From Corynebacterium casei LMG S-19264 (GTDB taxonomy: Bacteria > Actinomycetota > Actinomycetes > Mycobacteriales > Mycobacteriaceae), in the NCBI RefSeq assembly GCF_000550785.1, contig NZ_CP004350.1, positions 662,009 through 726,008 on the forward strand: a stretch of DNA of 64,000 bases. The letters are read 5' to 3'. A model generated the notes under the pieces. That model saw only the letters and a list, made by a program, of their open reading frames with translations, did no database searches and had not been told where the DNA came from. Positions 17,868 to 26,530 of the stretch are shown piece after piece. Numbering within the stretch: position 1 is the stretch's first letter; every line of letters begins with the position of its first letter. The translations under genes were made by a program, and so were the position numbers.

Positions 17868-19211
17868 GTGAATGGCAAGCGGATTGATGGCGAAAATGAA
17901 GGACAAAATTCCCAGAGTGATAGCAAGCACATAGCTAACCCTTTGGGCGTATCTGCCGATCCTACTAACGATGGATCTGCGATGGGAGATGCTTCTTCCA
18001 CTGAAGCGTCTCGTCGCGCGCGAATCAAGCGCCATCCGCGTCCGTTGCAGACCAATATTTCTAATGCGCGACGCATGTTTGTCGTGTTCGTATTAGCCAT
18101 GGGCGGATTCGCCATTGGCACCACGGAGTTTGTCTCCATGGGTCTTTTGCCCATGATTTCTGGTGACCTCGGTATATCCGAAGGTCAAGCCAGCCACATT
18201 ATCTCCGCCTACGCGCTTGGCGTGGTGGTTGGTGCGCCATTGATTACAGCGGTTACCGGCAGGATCCCGCGCCGGCGCTTGCTCATTATCTTGATGGCAG
18301 CTTTCATCATCGGCAATGGACTGGGCGTCTTTGCTGAGAATTACACGGTTTTGATGGTTGCACGTTTCATCGCCGGACTTCCGCACGGCGCATACTTCTC
18401 CGTTGCTGGTCTATCGGCTGCGTCCATGGCACCAGCTGGTTCGCGCGGCAAAGCCGTGGCGATGGTGGGCATGGGTCTTTCCGTTGCAACCGTCCTTGGC
18501 GTTCCCGCCGCCCAGGCGCTTGGTTCTGCATTGGGTTGGGAAGCCGCCTACGTACTGGTTGTCGCCGTTGGTATTTTGACGCTCGCCGGATTGTGGGTAT
18601 TTATGCCGCACATGACGCGCATGCCAGCAACGTCAGTCAAAACTGAGCTCGGGGCATTCGCCCGCCCACAGGTGTGGCTTTCCCTTGCCATGGGGGCGGT
18701 TGGTTTCGGCGGCATGTTTGCCGTCTACACCTACATCACGTGGACCATGACGGAGCGCGCCGGGATGGCAGAAAGCCTCATGTGGTTGGTGCTGATGGTC
18801 TACGGGATTGGCAATGTTGCCGGTAATTACTTTGGCGGCTGGTTGGCTGACCGCAACTTGGAAAAGGGCATTCTGTTCTCACTCGTAGCCATTTCCCTGA
18901 TTCTGGTGGCCTTCTTCTTTACCTCACAGAACCCAATTCTTGGAACCATCAACTTCGGCTTGATTGGTTTCTTCGGCGCTTCACTAACGCCAAGCTTGCA
19001 AATCCGTCTGATGGATGTGGCTGGTGATGCACAAACGCTTGCAGCATCGTTGAACCACTCAGCACTCAACCTGGCCAATGCTGCTGGCGCGGCCATCGGC
19101 GGTCTCGTGGTTGGTGCAGGCATGGGTTATGCTTCCCCAGCGCTGGCTGGTGCAGCTCTTTCTGCTGCTGCGATCCTCATCTGGATCGGCGCGCAGTTCG
19201 TGAAGAAATAG
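17868..19211 (+). CDS. MFS transporter (AraJ/drug-exporter type)
   Basis: Twelve-helix major facilitator protein. The transporter proper begins at ARRMFVVFVLAMGGFAIGTTEFVSMGLLP, with motif A-like loop VTGRIPRRRLL and 'LPHGAYFSVAG', the AraJ/Bcr-type exporter pattern. The start is uncertain. GTG 17868 gives 447 residues with a roughly 70-residue hydrophilic N-terminus, while ATG 17982 would shorten it by 38 residues. The gene diverges from the siderophore operon across 237 bp that carry DtxR-like boxes. A siderophore or metal-complex export role is possible but not shown; a drug or sugar exporter is equally plausible. Confidence 0.8.
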   Translation: MNGKRIDGENEGQNSQSDSKHIANPLGVSADPTNDGSAMGDASSTEASRRARIKRHPRPLQTNISNARRMFVVFVLAMGGFAIGTTEFVSMGLLPMISGDLGISEGQASHIISAYALGVVVGAPLITAVTGRIPRRRLLIILMAAFIIGNGLGVFAENYTVLMVARFIAGLPHGAYFSVAGLSAASMAPAGSRGKAVAMVGMGLSVATVLGVPAAQALGSALGWEAAYVLVVAVGILTLAGLWVFMPHMTRMPATSVKTELGAFARPQVWLSLAMGAVGFGGMFAVYTYITWTMTERAGMAESLMWLVLMVYGIGNVAGNYFGGWLADRNLEKGILFSLVAISLILVAFFFTSQNPILGTINFGLIGFFGASLTPSLQIRLMDVAGDAQTLAASLNHSALNLANAAGAAIGGLVVGAGMGYASPALAGAALSAAAILIWIGAQFVKK

Positions 19212-19230
19212 CACTTGCTTCATGATGCCT

Positions 19231-19263
19231 CCGCGGTGAGTCTGCGGTGATTCTGCGGTGACT
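19231..19263. repeat. Three tandem 11-bp repeats before xthA
   Basis: CCGCGGTGAGT, CTGCGGTGATT and CTGCGGTGACT follow each other exactly, sharing the core GCGGTGA. They lie between the MFS stop and xthA, 68-100 bp before the xthA start. They could be a multi-site operator or neutral expansion. Confidence 0.75.
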
Positions 19264-19331
19264 GTAGTTGGATAAGCCCTGCGTAGAGCTGATAGAGGGG
19301 TAGTAGCCGAACAATAGTTAGACTGTTGGGC

Positions 19332-20240
19332 ATGTCTTTAACTATTGCTTCGGTCAACGTCAACGGCATTCGCGCCGCATGTAAGCAGCGCAATGAACTC
19401 AACCCCGGAATGAATGCGTGGTTGCAAGAAACCAGCGCTCACATTGTTCTCATGCAGGAAGTGCGCGCCAATCCTGCTCAGACTGAATCAGCGCTCAAGC
19501 CAGCTTTGGAAGCAGGGTGGCATCTGGCCATGGCTGATGCGCTGACCCCAGGCGCGAAGGGCCGTGCCGGCGTGGGTATTTTGTCCCGCACCCCATTGAC
19601 TGATGTGGAAACCGGTTTTGGTTCCTTCTTGGAATCGGGTCGCTGGATTGAAGCAACCACCGCTGGTGTGCGCGTAGCATCGCTGTACCTGCCTTCGGGT
19701 GATGTGAAGTCACCAAAGCTGGATGAGAAGTACAACTTCCTTGATGAATTCGCAGATGTCTTGGATGAGCGCGCACAGCAATACCCAGAGATGGTTATTG
19801 GTGGCGACTGGAATATCTGCCACCGCGCGCAGGACTTGAAGAACAACAAGCCCAATGAAAAGCAGTCTGGTCACTTGCCAGAAGAACGCGCCTTTATGGA
19901 TCACGTCTTCGGAGCATTCCCTGATGCTGAGCCACAGATCAAAAAAGGCCTGGGGGACTGGCTGGGAACCGTTGACTATGAAACCAAGACGGAATGGAAA
20001 GCAGCCGAAGAACCGAAGTGGTTTGATGTTGCCCGCCGCTTGGCACCAGAAGCTGACGGTCCGTACACCTGGTGGACCTACCGCGGACAAGCTTTCAACA
20101 ATGATGCAGGGTGGCGCATTGACTACCAGGCCGCAACCGATTCTATGCTGCAGCGCGCACAGCGCAGCTGGGTGGAAAAGGCGCCAAGTGTAGAAGAGCG
20201 CTGGTCGGATCACTCACCACTGATGGTGGAGTACAACTAG
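19332..20240 (+). CDS. xthA: Exodeoxyribonuclease III
   Basis: AP endonuclease and 3'-5' exonuclease of the EEP superfamily, used in base-excision repair. The start is ATG 19332 (MSLTIASVNVNGIRAAC), giving 302 residues. The metal and active-site motifs are NVNGIRA, LMQEVRA (Glu), GGDWNICH (Asp, Asn) and the C-terminal RWSDHSPLMVEY (Asp-His). TAGACT lies 7 nt before the ATG with no Shine-Dalgarno, suggesting a leaderless message. Three 11-bp repeats lie upstream. Confidence 0.93.
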   Translation: MSLTIASVNVNGIRAACKQRNELNPGMNAWLQETSAHIVLMQEVRANPAQTESALKPALEAGWHLAMADALTPGAKGRAGVGILSRTPLTDVETGFGSFLESGRWIEATTAGVRVASLYLPSGDVKSPKLDEKYNFLDEFADVLDERAQQYPEMVIGGDWNICHRAQDLKNNKPNEKQSGHLPEERAFMDHVFGAFPDAEPQIKKGLGDWLGTVDYETKTEWKAAEEPKWFDVARRLAPEADGPYTWWTYRGQAFNNDAGWRIDYQAATDSMLQRAQRSWVEKAPSVEERWSDHSPLMVEYN

Positions 20241-20394
20241 GAAGACCACTAACCGGGTTTGGGGGTGAGTATAAAGCCTCCAAATCTTAATCTTTTAGCC
20301 CGTGAGTGTTAAGCTACCTGTGAACAATATTTGGTGAAGCTGGCTTTAACCCGATTCACGTCGCTACCGTCATTTAAGCAATGGAGTAGACCGC

Positions 20395-20586
20395 ATGACT
20401 CAAGCAATTATTTACTACGTCCTGGGAATCATTGGCCTCGTCGTAGGTATCTGGTGGTGGACCATCGTTGGTCCGTCCTTCGCTTTCCTTGCTCCGTTGA
20501 TCGTTATGTCTGCAGGTGGCGCGTTCCTAGTCGCTGGCTGGGCAACCACCCTTGACGTCTACTCACCAACGAGTCGCAAGATTTAA
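20395..20586 (+). CDS. Small hydrophobic membrane protein (63 aa)
   Basis: Two predicted membrane helices (about residues 5-22 and 28-48) separated by a WWWTIVGPS turn, ending in a hydrophilic tail TLDVYSPTSRKI. The ATG is preceded by TGGAG at a suitable distance. I do not recognise a family with confidence; short membrane proteins like this occur between xthA and trpS in corynebacteria. It is followed by a 16-bp palindrome (20595-20610) and a terminator hairpin. Confidence 0.65.
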   Translation: MTQAIIYYVLGIIGLVVGIWWWTIVGPSFAFLAPLIVMSAGGAFLVAGWATTLDVYSPTSRKI

Positions 20587-20631
20587 GAAACAGCTTAAGA
20601 AGCTTCTTAAACTTCTCTTCGCACTTTCCAC

Positions 20632-20683
20632 AGCGCCTTGGTCGGATAAGCACACTTAATAAGTGTGCGCCGGCTGAGGCGCT
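20632..20683 (+). terminator. Two-part terminator hairpin before trpS
   Basis: AGCGCCT/AGGCGCT form the outer stem and GCACACTT/AAGTGTGC the inner perfect 8-bp stem with a 3-nt loop. A T-rich TTGCTTT follows. Confidence 0.7.
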
Positions 20684-20774
20684 TTGCTTTGGCTAAACGA
20701 CCTCAGCAAACAGTGCCAGCTTGGGCCTTTAGGGCCATATAAGACAATCAAAACCGCTAAACATTAAGGTATAA

Positions 20775-21821
<1,047 letters not shown>

Positions 21822-21874
21822 ATCGGGTCTAGTGTAGATAAAAGTCAGCTGAACGTTTCATAGAAAGGGCCTTG

Positions 21875-22960
21875 ATGATGGTTGCCGCCACTAAACCCAA
21901 CGGCAAAAGGACCGACGACTACGGAATTGAACGCTCCCACCAAGATGAACCGGGTGCAGTAGATAAAATCCGCGAACGCTCAAACTTTGTCGACCACATG
22001 ATGCGCATGCAGGACCGGTACACCGCCCAGGGTGGTAACCAGTTCTCAGCCGGTGTCACCTACTACTCGGTCCTGGCTATCTTCCCGCTGCTCATGCTCA
22101 TGGTCGCTGTGGTGGCAACCGTTCTGGCTAACCGCGATGACCTGATGCAGCAGGTGCAGGAATCTATTACCAATGCTGTTGATGGCGAGTTGGGCAACAC
22201 CATCAATGAACTGCTGGTTACCGCTATCGATCAGCGTGGCGCGATGTTCGGTGTGGCTGGTTTGACCACCTTGTGGTCTGGTCTTGGCTGGATGAACAAC
22301 CTGCGCATTGGTATTTCCGCCATGTGGGGTCTGGACGCCAATGAAGGCGGCGGCAACTTCCTGGTGAAAAAGATCAATGACTTGCTTGGCCTGATTGGTC
22401 TGCTGTTGGCTTTCATCGTGGCCTTCGGCGTGACCGCCCTGGGTACCTCGGGCATCATTCCGCGCATCTTTGATTGGATGGGCATTGACCACTTCCCGGG
22501 TATGAGCTGGGTTATCTTCGCTGCTGGTTTGGCTGTTGGTCTGCTGGCCAACTTCCTGGTCATGTGGTGGATGATTGTGGTGCTGCCACGCACCAAGGTG
22601 CCAAAGAAGTCCGGCGCGAAGGGTGCGTTGCTGGGCGCTATTGCGCTGGAACTGATCAAGCAGCTATCTACCGTCATCATGTCTTCGGCCACTGGCAATC
22701 CTGCCGGCGCTGTCTTTGGCCCCGTCATTGTTCTCATGGTCATGATGTACCTGATCTGGCGTGTGGTCATGTATGTCTCCGCTTGGACTGCAACCACCGA
22801 GGAATCGCTGGCTCTGGAAGAACCACCAGTTCCAGAACCAGCTGTTATCCGAGTGCGTCAAGAAATCACGCGGGGACCATCTGCCGGCACCACCTTCGGT
22901 GTCGGTGCTGCCATCGGTGCAGTTGGCGCGGGCGCTGTAGCGCTGCTTCGCCGGAAGTAA
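21875..22960 (+). CDS. YihY/BrkB-family membrane protein
   Basis: Inner-membrane protein of about 361 residues. The start is placed at ATG 21875 behind AGAAAGGG; the next codon but one is also ATG. Six hydrophobic segments are visible, with family motifs GGNQFSAGVTYYSVLAIFPLLML and GLGWMNNLRIGISAMWG. The function of this family, formerly mis-annotated as ribonuclease BN, is unknown. The C-terminal tail ends with a Gly/Ala-rich hydrophobic stretch and RRK. Two consecutive hairpins follow. Confidence 0.88.
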   Translation: MMVAATKPNGKRTDDYGIERSHQDEPGAVDKIRERSNFVDHMMRMQDRYTAQGGNQFSAGVTYYSVLAIFPLLMLMVAVVATVLANRDDLMQQVQESITNAVDGELGNTINELLVTAIDQRGAMFGVAGLTTLWSGLGWMNNLRIGISAMWGLDANEGGGNFLVKKINDLLGLIGLLLAFIVAFGVTALGTSGIIPRIFDWMGIDHFPGMSWVIFAAGLAVGLLANFLVMWWMIVVLPRTKVPKKSGAKGALLGAIALELIKQLSTVIMSSATGNPAGAVFGPVIVLMVMMYLIWRVVMYVSAWTATTEESLALEEPPVPEPAVIRVRQEITRGPSAGTTFGVGAAIGAVGAGAVALLRRK

Positions 22961-22979
22961 CTTAGTTCCAAACTGATGG

Positions 22980-23028
22980 TGTGATTGTCCTATTTGGCAA
23001 TCACAACCCTGAGTTCTTATCTCAGGGT
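22980..23028 (+). terminator. Twin hairpins after yihY-like gene
   Basis: TGTGATTG/CAATCACA (22980-23005, 10-nt loop) is followed directly by ACCCTGAG/CTCAGGGT (23006-23028, 7-nt loop). The first resembles a cAMP-receptor-type palindrome in sequence, but its 10-bp spacer is wrong for that; a double terminator is more likely. Confidence 0.7.
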
Positions 23029-23101
23029 AGGGGTTAGGGTACGCACCCATGTGCGAAAACTAACCTGTTGGATGTTCTATGTTCACGCTATAGTTGGCCG
23101 T

Positions 23102-24079
23102 ATGAGTCACAGCTTTGCTCCCGATCTGTACAAGCACATGAAGCTTGATGCCGCTGATGAATGCGCGGCGCTTGGTATTTTGCTGGCCGCGCGCGACGCG
23201 GACTTAGAAGGCCACGGTGTGACGGCGAATGACCCTCGCCGCAAAGAGATTCAGCTGTGCTACTCCATCTTGTCTAAGCCTGAGGTACGCAAACTATACG
23301 ATGACGCGATTGCCGCGGGCCGCAAGATTACCTGGCCGGAGGTGGAGCACCTGGCAAACTTCGGTACCTGGCCTGACCCAGTTACCCGCATGAATGTCAG
23401 CGAGTCCCCGCAGCAGACCCACGGCTGGTCCAGGCCGCAGGGCCGTCCGCAACAGGGGCCGCAACGGCAGCAACCACAGCAGTTTGCGCAGCCGCAGCCG
23501 CAACAATCACCGCAGCAGCAACCGCAGCAAGCGCCTTATACGCAAACACAACAGCCGCAGGCGAGCCCTTATGCGCAGCCGTTTAATCCCTACCAGCAGC
23601 CAAATCATCAGCACCAGCAGATAGTCCCGCAGCAAACCCAGGGCGTGTACCACCCTTCCGTGGACCCGGCAGTCGCTGACCGCCCGTCTTCCGGTACGCG
23701 CGTGGGTATGGCTTTCCTGGACTACTTTTTGCTGTCCATTGTTCCTTTGGCGTTGGTGGCAGGGGACTCCGTCGTTGCGGGCGTGGTCGCCGGTATTTTG
23801 GTGGCTGTACTGTTCGTGGGCACCGAAGTCGCCTTCGGTGGCTCACCCGCGAAGCTGATGTTGGGCTACCGCGTGCGTGATGTGAATACGGGTGAAAAGC
23901 TCAGCATTGAAAAGTCTATTAAACGCCAGTGGTTTAGAAGCATCCTGATTGTGCCAGGACTAGGCCAGACGGTGGGACTAATCGGTGCTATCGCAACCTC
24001 ATTTACCATCAACCCGGCTAATGAGCTGCGTGGCGCCCACGACCGTTGGGCCGACGCAGAAGTAGTAAAGAAGAAATAA
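23102..24079 (+). CDS. RDD-family membrane protein with J-domain-like N-terminus
   Basis: Protein of 325 residues from ATG 23102; TATAGT ends 7 nt upstream and no Shine-Dalgarno is seen. Residues about 1-70 resemble a DnaJ domain (helix with EIQLCYSILSKPEVRKLYDDA) but lack the HPD triad. Residues about 105-195 are Gln/Pro rich (runs such as QPQQSPQQQPQQAP). From about residue 200 an RDD domain follows, with membrane helices MAFLDYFLLSIVPLALVAG and VVAGILVAVLFVGTEVAFGG and the hallmark PAKLMLGYRVRD. Its function is unknown. The last 62 bp overlap the convergent D,D-carboxypeptidase gene. Confidence 0.8.
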   Translation: MSHSFAPDLYKHMKLDAADECAALGILLAARDADLEGHGVTANDPRRKEIQLCYSILSKPEVRKLYDDAIAAGRKITWPEVEHLANFGTWPDPVTRMNVSESPQQTHGWSRPQGRPQQGPQRQQPQQFAQPQPQQSPQQQPQQAPYTQTQQPQASPYAQPFNPYQQPNHQHQQIVPQQTQGVYHPSVDPAVADRPSSGTRVGMAFLDYFLLSIVPLALVAGDSVVAGVVAGILVAVLFVGTEVAFGGSPAKLMLGYRVRDVNTGEKLSIEKSIKRQWFRSILIVPGLGQTVGLIGAIATSFTINPANELRGAHDRWADAEVVKKK

Positions 24080-25508
24080 CTGCAATAACTAGCGCTGCAA
24101 CACCAGCCACAATCAGCCAGGAAATCCAGCCTGGTTGGTTGTGGCTTTCGGCTGCTGCGGCATCGGTAGCCGCCTGTGCATCGGCTGCCTCGGGCGCGTT
24201 GTCGGCGGCGCGTGCGGCTTCATCGGCAGAAATTTCTGCATCAGCATCTGAGGCGTCCATGCCCACGAGCTTGATGTCATCCAACGTGGTGACACCTTCA
24301 CCAGCTGGCACATCATAGGCTTCATTCAGCAGCAGCTGGGCTTGTTGCCAAGCGCGCGGGCCGTGGTCCACGGTGGTGTCCAAGATGACAGCCATCAACC
24401 GGCGACCATCGCGGTCTAGAGCACCAACGAAGGTATGGTGCGCGTCATCGGTGTAGCCGGTCTTGCCGCCAATTCCATCCGGGTCATTCATAAACAGACC
24501 GTTGTCATTCCACAGCTCATAGCCTTCTAAATCGCCATAGCCGGGGAATTCTACGTTTTCGGTACCCACCAAGCGCGTGAAGGTGGGGTTTTCGAAAGCG
24601 GCGGTGTACAACAAGGCCATGTCTGCGGCGGAGGTGGACATACCTGGTGCATCGAGGCCGGAGTAGCTGGCTGCGAATGTGGAGCGCGCACCCAAATTGA
24701 GCGCAAGCTGGTTGATCTTTTTCAGAGTCTCTTCATCGCCACCTAGTTGCTGCGCTAGGGCGTGCGCGGCGTCATTGCCAGACGCCATGACTAGACCCTG
24801 CAAGAGCTGCTCAATGGTGTAGCGCCCACCGGGGCCAATACCCACAGCGGAGCCGTCAATCGCCGCGTCTTCATCGGTGCCGGTGACGGTCTTTTTTAAA
24901 TCCAACTCATCAATGGCCACCAACGCGATGAGCACTTTGAGAATCGACGCCGGACGATAGCGACCGTGCGGGTCTTTCGCCGCGACTACTTCACCGGTGT
25001 CCAAATCGGAGATGATCCAACTCGCCGCCCGCACATCGTCATCTACCTCAAAACCTTCCGGGGCGTGCACACCACAATCAGTGTTTTGTACCTCCGGCAG
25101 GGGAACAGGAGACTCCTGGCCCGGGGCTACAACCTCAGAGGTTGTTACCGGCTCCGGCGGCAGCAGCGCCCGCGGGCAGGAATCCGTATTCGGCGCTGCC
25201 GCACGCGTTGAAGACTCCGCCGCTTCATCAGCCTCCTCAGCGTCTTCGGGGCCAGTGGGATCATCGGAATCATTTAACAATCCATCAAAAACTTCACTAA
25301 GGCCTTGCTCAGCCACAGCGCCCTGCGCGGCCATGCCATCAAGTTCGGTCGGCTCCACGTCTTGCGCCGAAACAACGGGAACAGACATGGATAAAGTTGC
25401 TGCGGCTAAAGAACTAGCAACTACCGCGGTGAGAAAACGGCGGCGCCGTGCCTGAATGAGCTGGGCACGTTGATTTAGGGCAGAGGTGTAGTTGGAAATG
25501 GCATTCAT
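24018..25508 (-). CDS. D-alanyl-D-alanine carboxypeptidase (S11 family)
   Basis: Cell-wall enzyme of 496 residues that trims the terminal D-Ala of peptidoglycan stem peptides. Order: signal segment (FLTAVVASSLAAATLSMSVP), acidic Ala/Glu-rich linker, S11 catalytic domain, acidic linker, C-terminal membrane helix WISWLIVAGVAALVIAVISS. The catalytic motifs are SILK (SxxK, near residue 187), SGN (near 244) and KTG in GGKTGYTDDA. A lipid II or DacB-type role is typical. The C-terminus overlaps the convergent RDD gene by 62 bp. The start is 39 bp from the divergent deaminase-like gene. Confidence 0.92.
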   Translation of the reverse strand: MNAISNYTSALNQRAQLIQARRRRFLTAVVASSLAAATLSMSVPVVSAQDVEPTELDGMAAQGAVAEQGLSEVFDGLLNDSDDPTGPEDAEEADEAAESSTRAAAPNTDSCPRALLPPEPVTTSEVVAPGQESPVPLPEVQNTDCGVHAPEGFEVDDDVRAASWIISDLDTGEVVAAKDPHGRYRPASILKVLIALVAIDELDLKKTVTGTDEDAAIDGSAVGIGPGGRYTIEQLLQGLVMASGNDAAHALAQQLGGDEETLKKINQLALNLGARSTFAASYSGLDAPGMSTSAADMALLYTAAFENPTFTRLVGTENVEFPGYGDLEGYELWNDNGLFMNDPDGIGGKTGYTDDAHHTFVGALDRDGRRLMAVILDTTVDHGPRAWQQAQLLLNEAYDVPAGEGVTTLDDIKLVGMDASDADAEISADEAARAADNAPEAADAQAATDAAAAESHNQPGWISWLIVAGVAALVIAVISSLLLLRRPNGRGRHAAH

Positions 25509-25547
25509 TGTATGAAATATCTTAGACTCCGGCTTAGTATGGCTGGC

Positions 25548-26480
25548 ATGTATGACGCGCCTTTAATTAGCCCTGAAAACAAAGATTCCTCCGCAGAAAT
25601 CTTCGCCTCCCTACCCAAGATCGTCCTCTCCGCCGCTGTCCCCGCAGGGCAAAGCGTTGCCGATGCCGTTTCTACGACCTTGAATGAACTTGATACCAAC
25701 GGTGTGATCTATGCCGAGTTACGGCTGAATCCGGCTGATTTCGCAGATTCCCTTAATGATGCATCGCTTGCCGATGCCATCTCCCAGGCCACCGCCGCCA
25801 TCCAAGCGCACAAGGTGGATGCGCGCATTATCCTCACCGCGAATACTGAGGCAGCAAACGTGGCCGAAATTGCTGATGCCGCTATTGCTCATGAGGACGT
25901 CGTGGGCTTTGCCCTTGTTGGTGAGAACACTGCCGCGCATGTGGGCGTGCTGAAGAAGCTGCAGGATAATTTTGTCCCAGTTGTGGTGGAAGGCGGCTTT
26001 GAAGATATTGAAGCTGGCGTGAAAGCAGGTGCCACCCGCGTGGCCGTGGGCGTGGACATCATTGATGACTTCGCGGCAACAGTTGAAGGCATTGAGCCAG
26101 GTAAGATGACCAGCTGGATTCGTGACCGCCATATTGCCGTGGAAACCAATCCGGATGAAGATATTGCCAATGGTGATGTCGATTCCCTGGCAGATCACCC
26201 ATTACCTTTGCTTCAGCAGCTGGGCTTTACCTGCGCTGTGGGCACCACCGCGCTGACCCAGCAATTCATTTCCCTCAGTGAAGACTTGGGCTATGGCTTG
26301 GAGGAGTTCTTTGAACTGACCGTGGCAGCTATTCAAAACAGCTTCACCACCCAGGAACACCGCCAGCACATCATTGAGTCCGTCATCTTGCCTGCCTATG
26401 AAGAACTATCTGATGCCGAGTTTGCCGAAGACGCTGCCGACTTTGACTCCGAAGACGCCGGAGACTCCGACGAGGATTAA
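25548..26480 (+). CDS. Adenosine deaminase-like protein lacking catalytic residues
   Basis: Recognisable as the adenosine deaminase family from collinear blocks: YAELRLNP, VVGFALVGE, HIAVETNPDEDIANGDVDSLADHPLPLLQQLGF. However, every catalytic position is changed. The N-terminal metal motif HxH (normally LPKxxLHxHLDG) reads LPKIVLSAAVPAG. The HAGE motif reads VEGGF, the GHGV motif reads AVGV, and the late metal Asp (NTDD/N) reads GTTA. It is therefore probably not a deaminase. ATG 25548 (310 residues) is preferred over 25512 because TAGTAT lies 7 nt before it. The C-terminal tail is very acidic (AEFAEDAADFDSEDAGD). Confidence 0.75.
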   Translation: MYDAPLISPENKDSSAEIFASLPKIVLSAAVPAGQSVADAVSTTLNELDTNGVIYAELRLNPADFADSLNDASLADAISQATAAIQAHKVDARIILTANTEAANVAEIADAAIAHEDVVGFALVGENTAAHVGVLKKLQDNFVPVVVEGGFEDIEAGVKAGATRVAVGVDIIDDFAATVEGIEPGKMTSWIRDRHIAVETNPDEDIANGDVDSLADHPLPLLQQLGFTCAVGTTALTQQFISLSEDLGYGLEEFFELTVAAIQNSFTTQEHRQHIIESVILPAYEELSDAEFAEDAADFDSEDAGDSDED

Positions 26481-26530
26481 GCCTGCGGGTCAGACCTTAA
26501 AAACGCAGCCTTAGAAGGTAAACGCAGTCT

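Noticed and set aside
17757..18035. 92-codon minus-strand frame with one hydrophobic stretch, opposite the MFS gene start
   Set aside because: It lies antisense to the MFS gene's N-terminus, has no clear ribosome-binding site and no recognisable family. The hydrophobic run is explained by the opposite-strand coding pattern.
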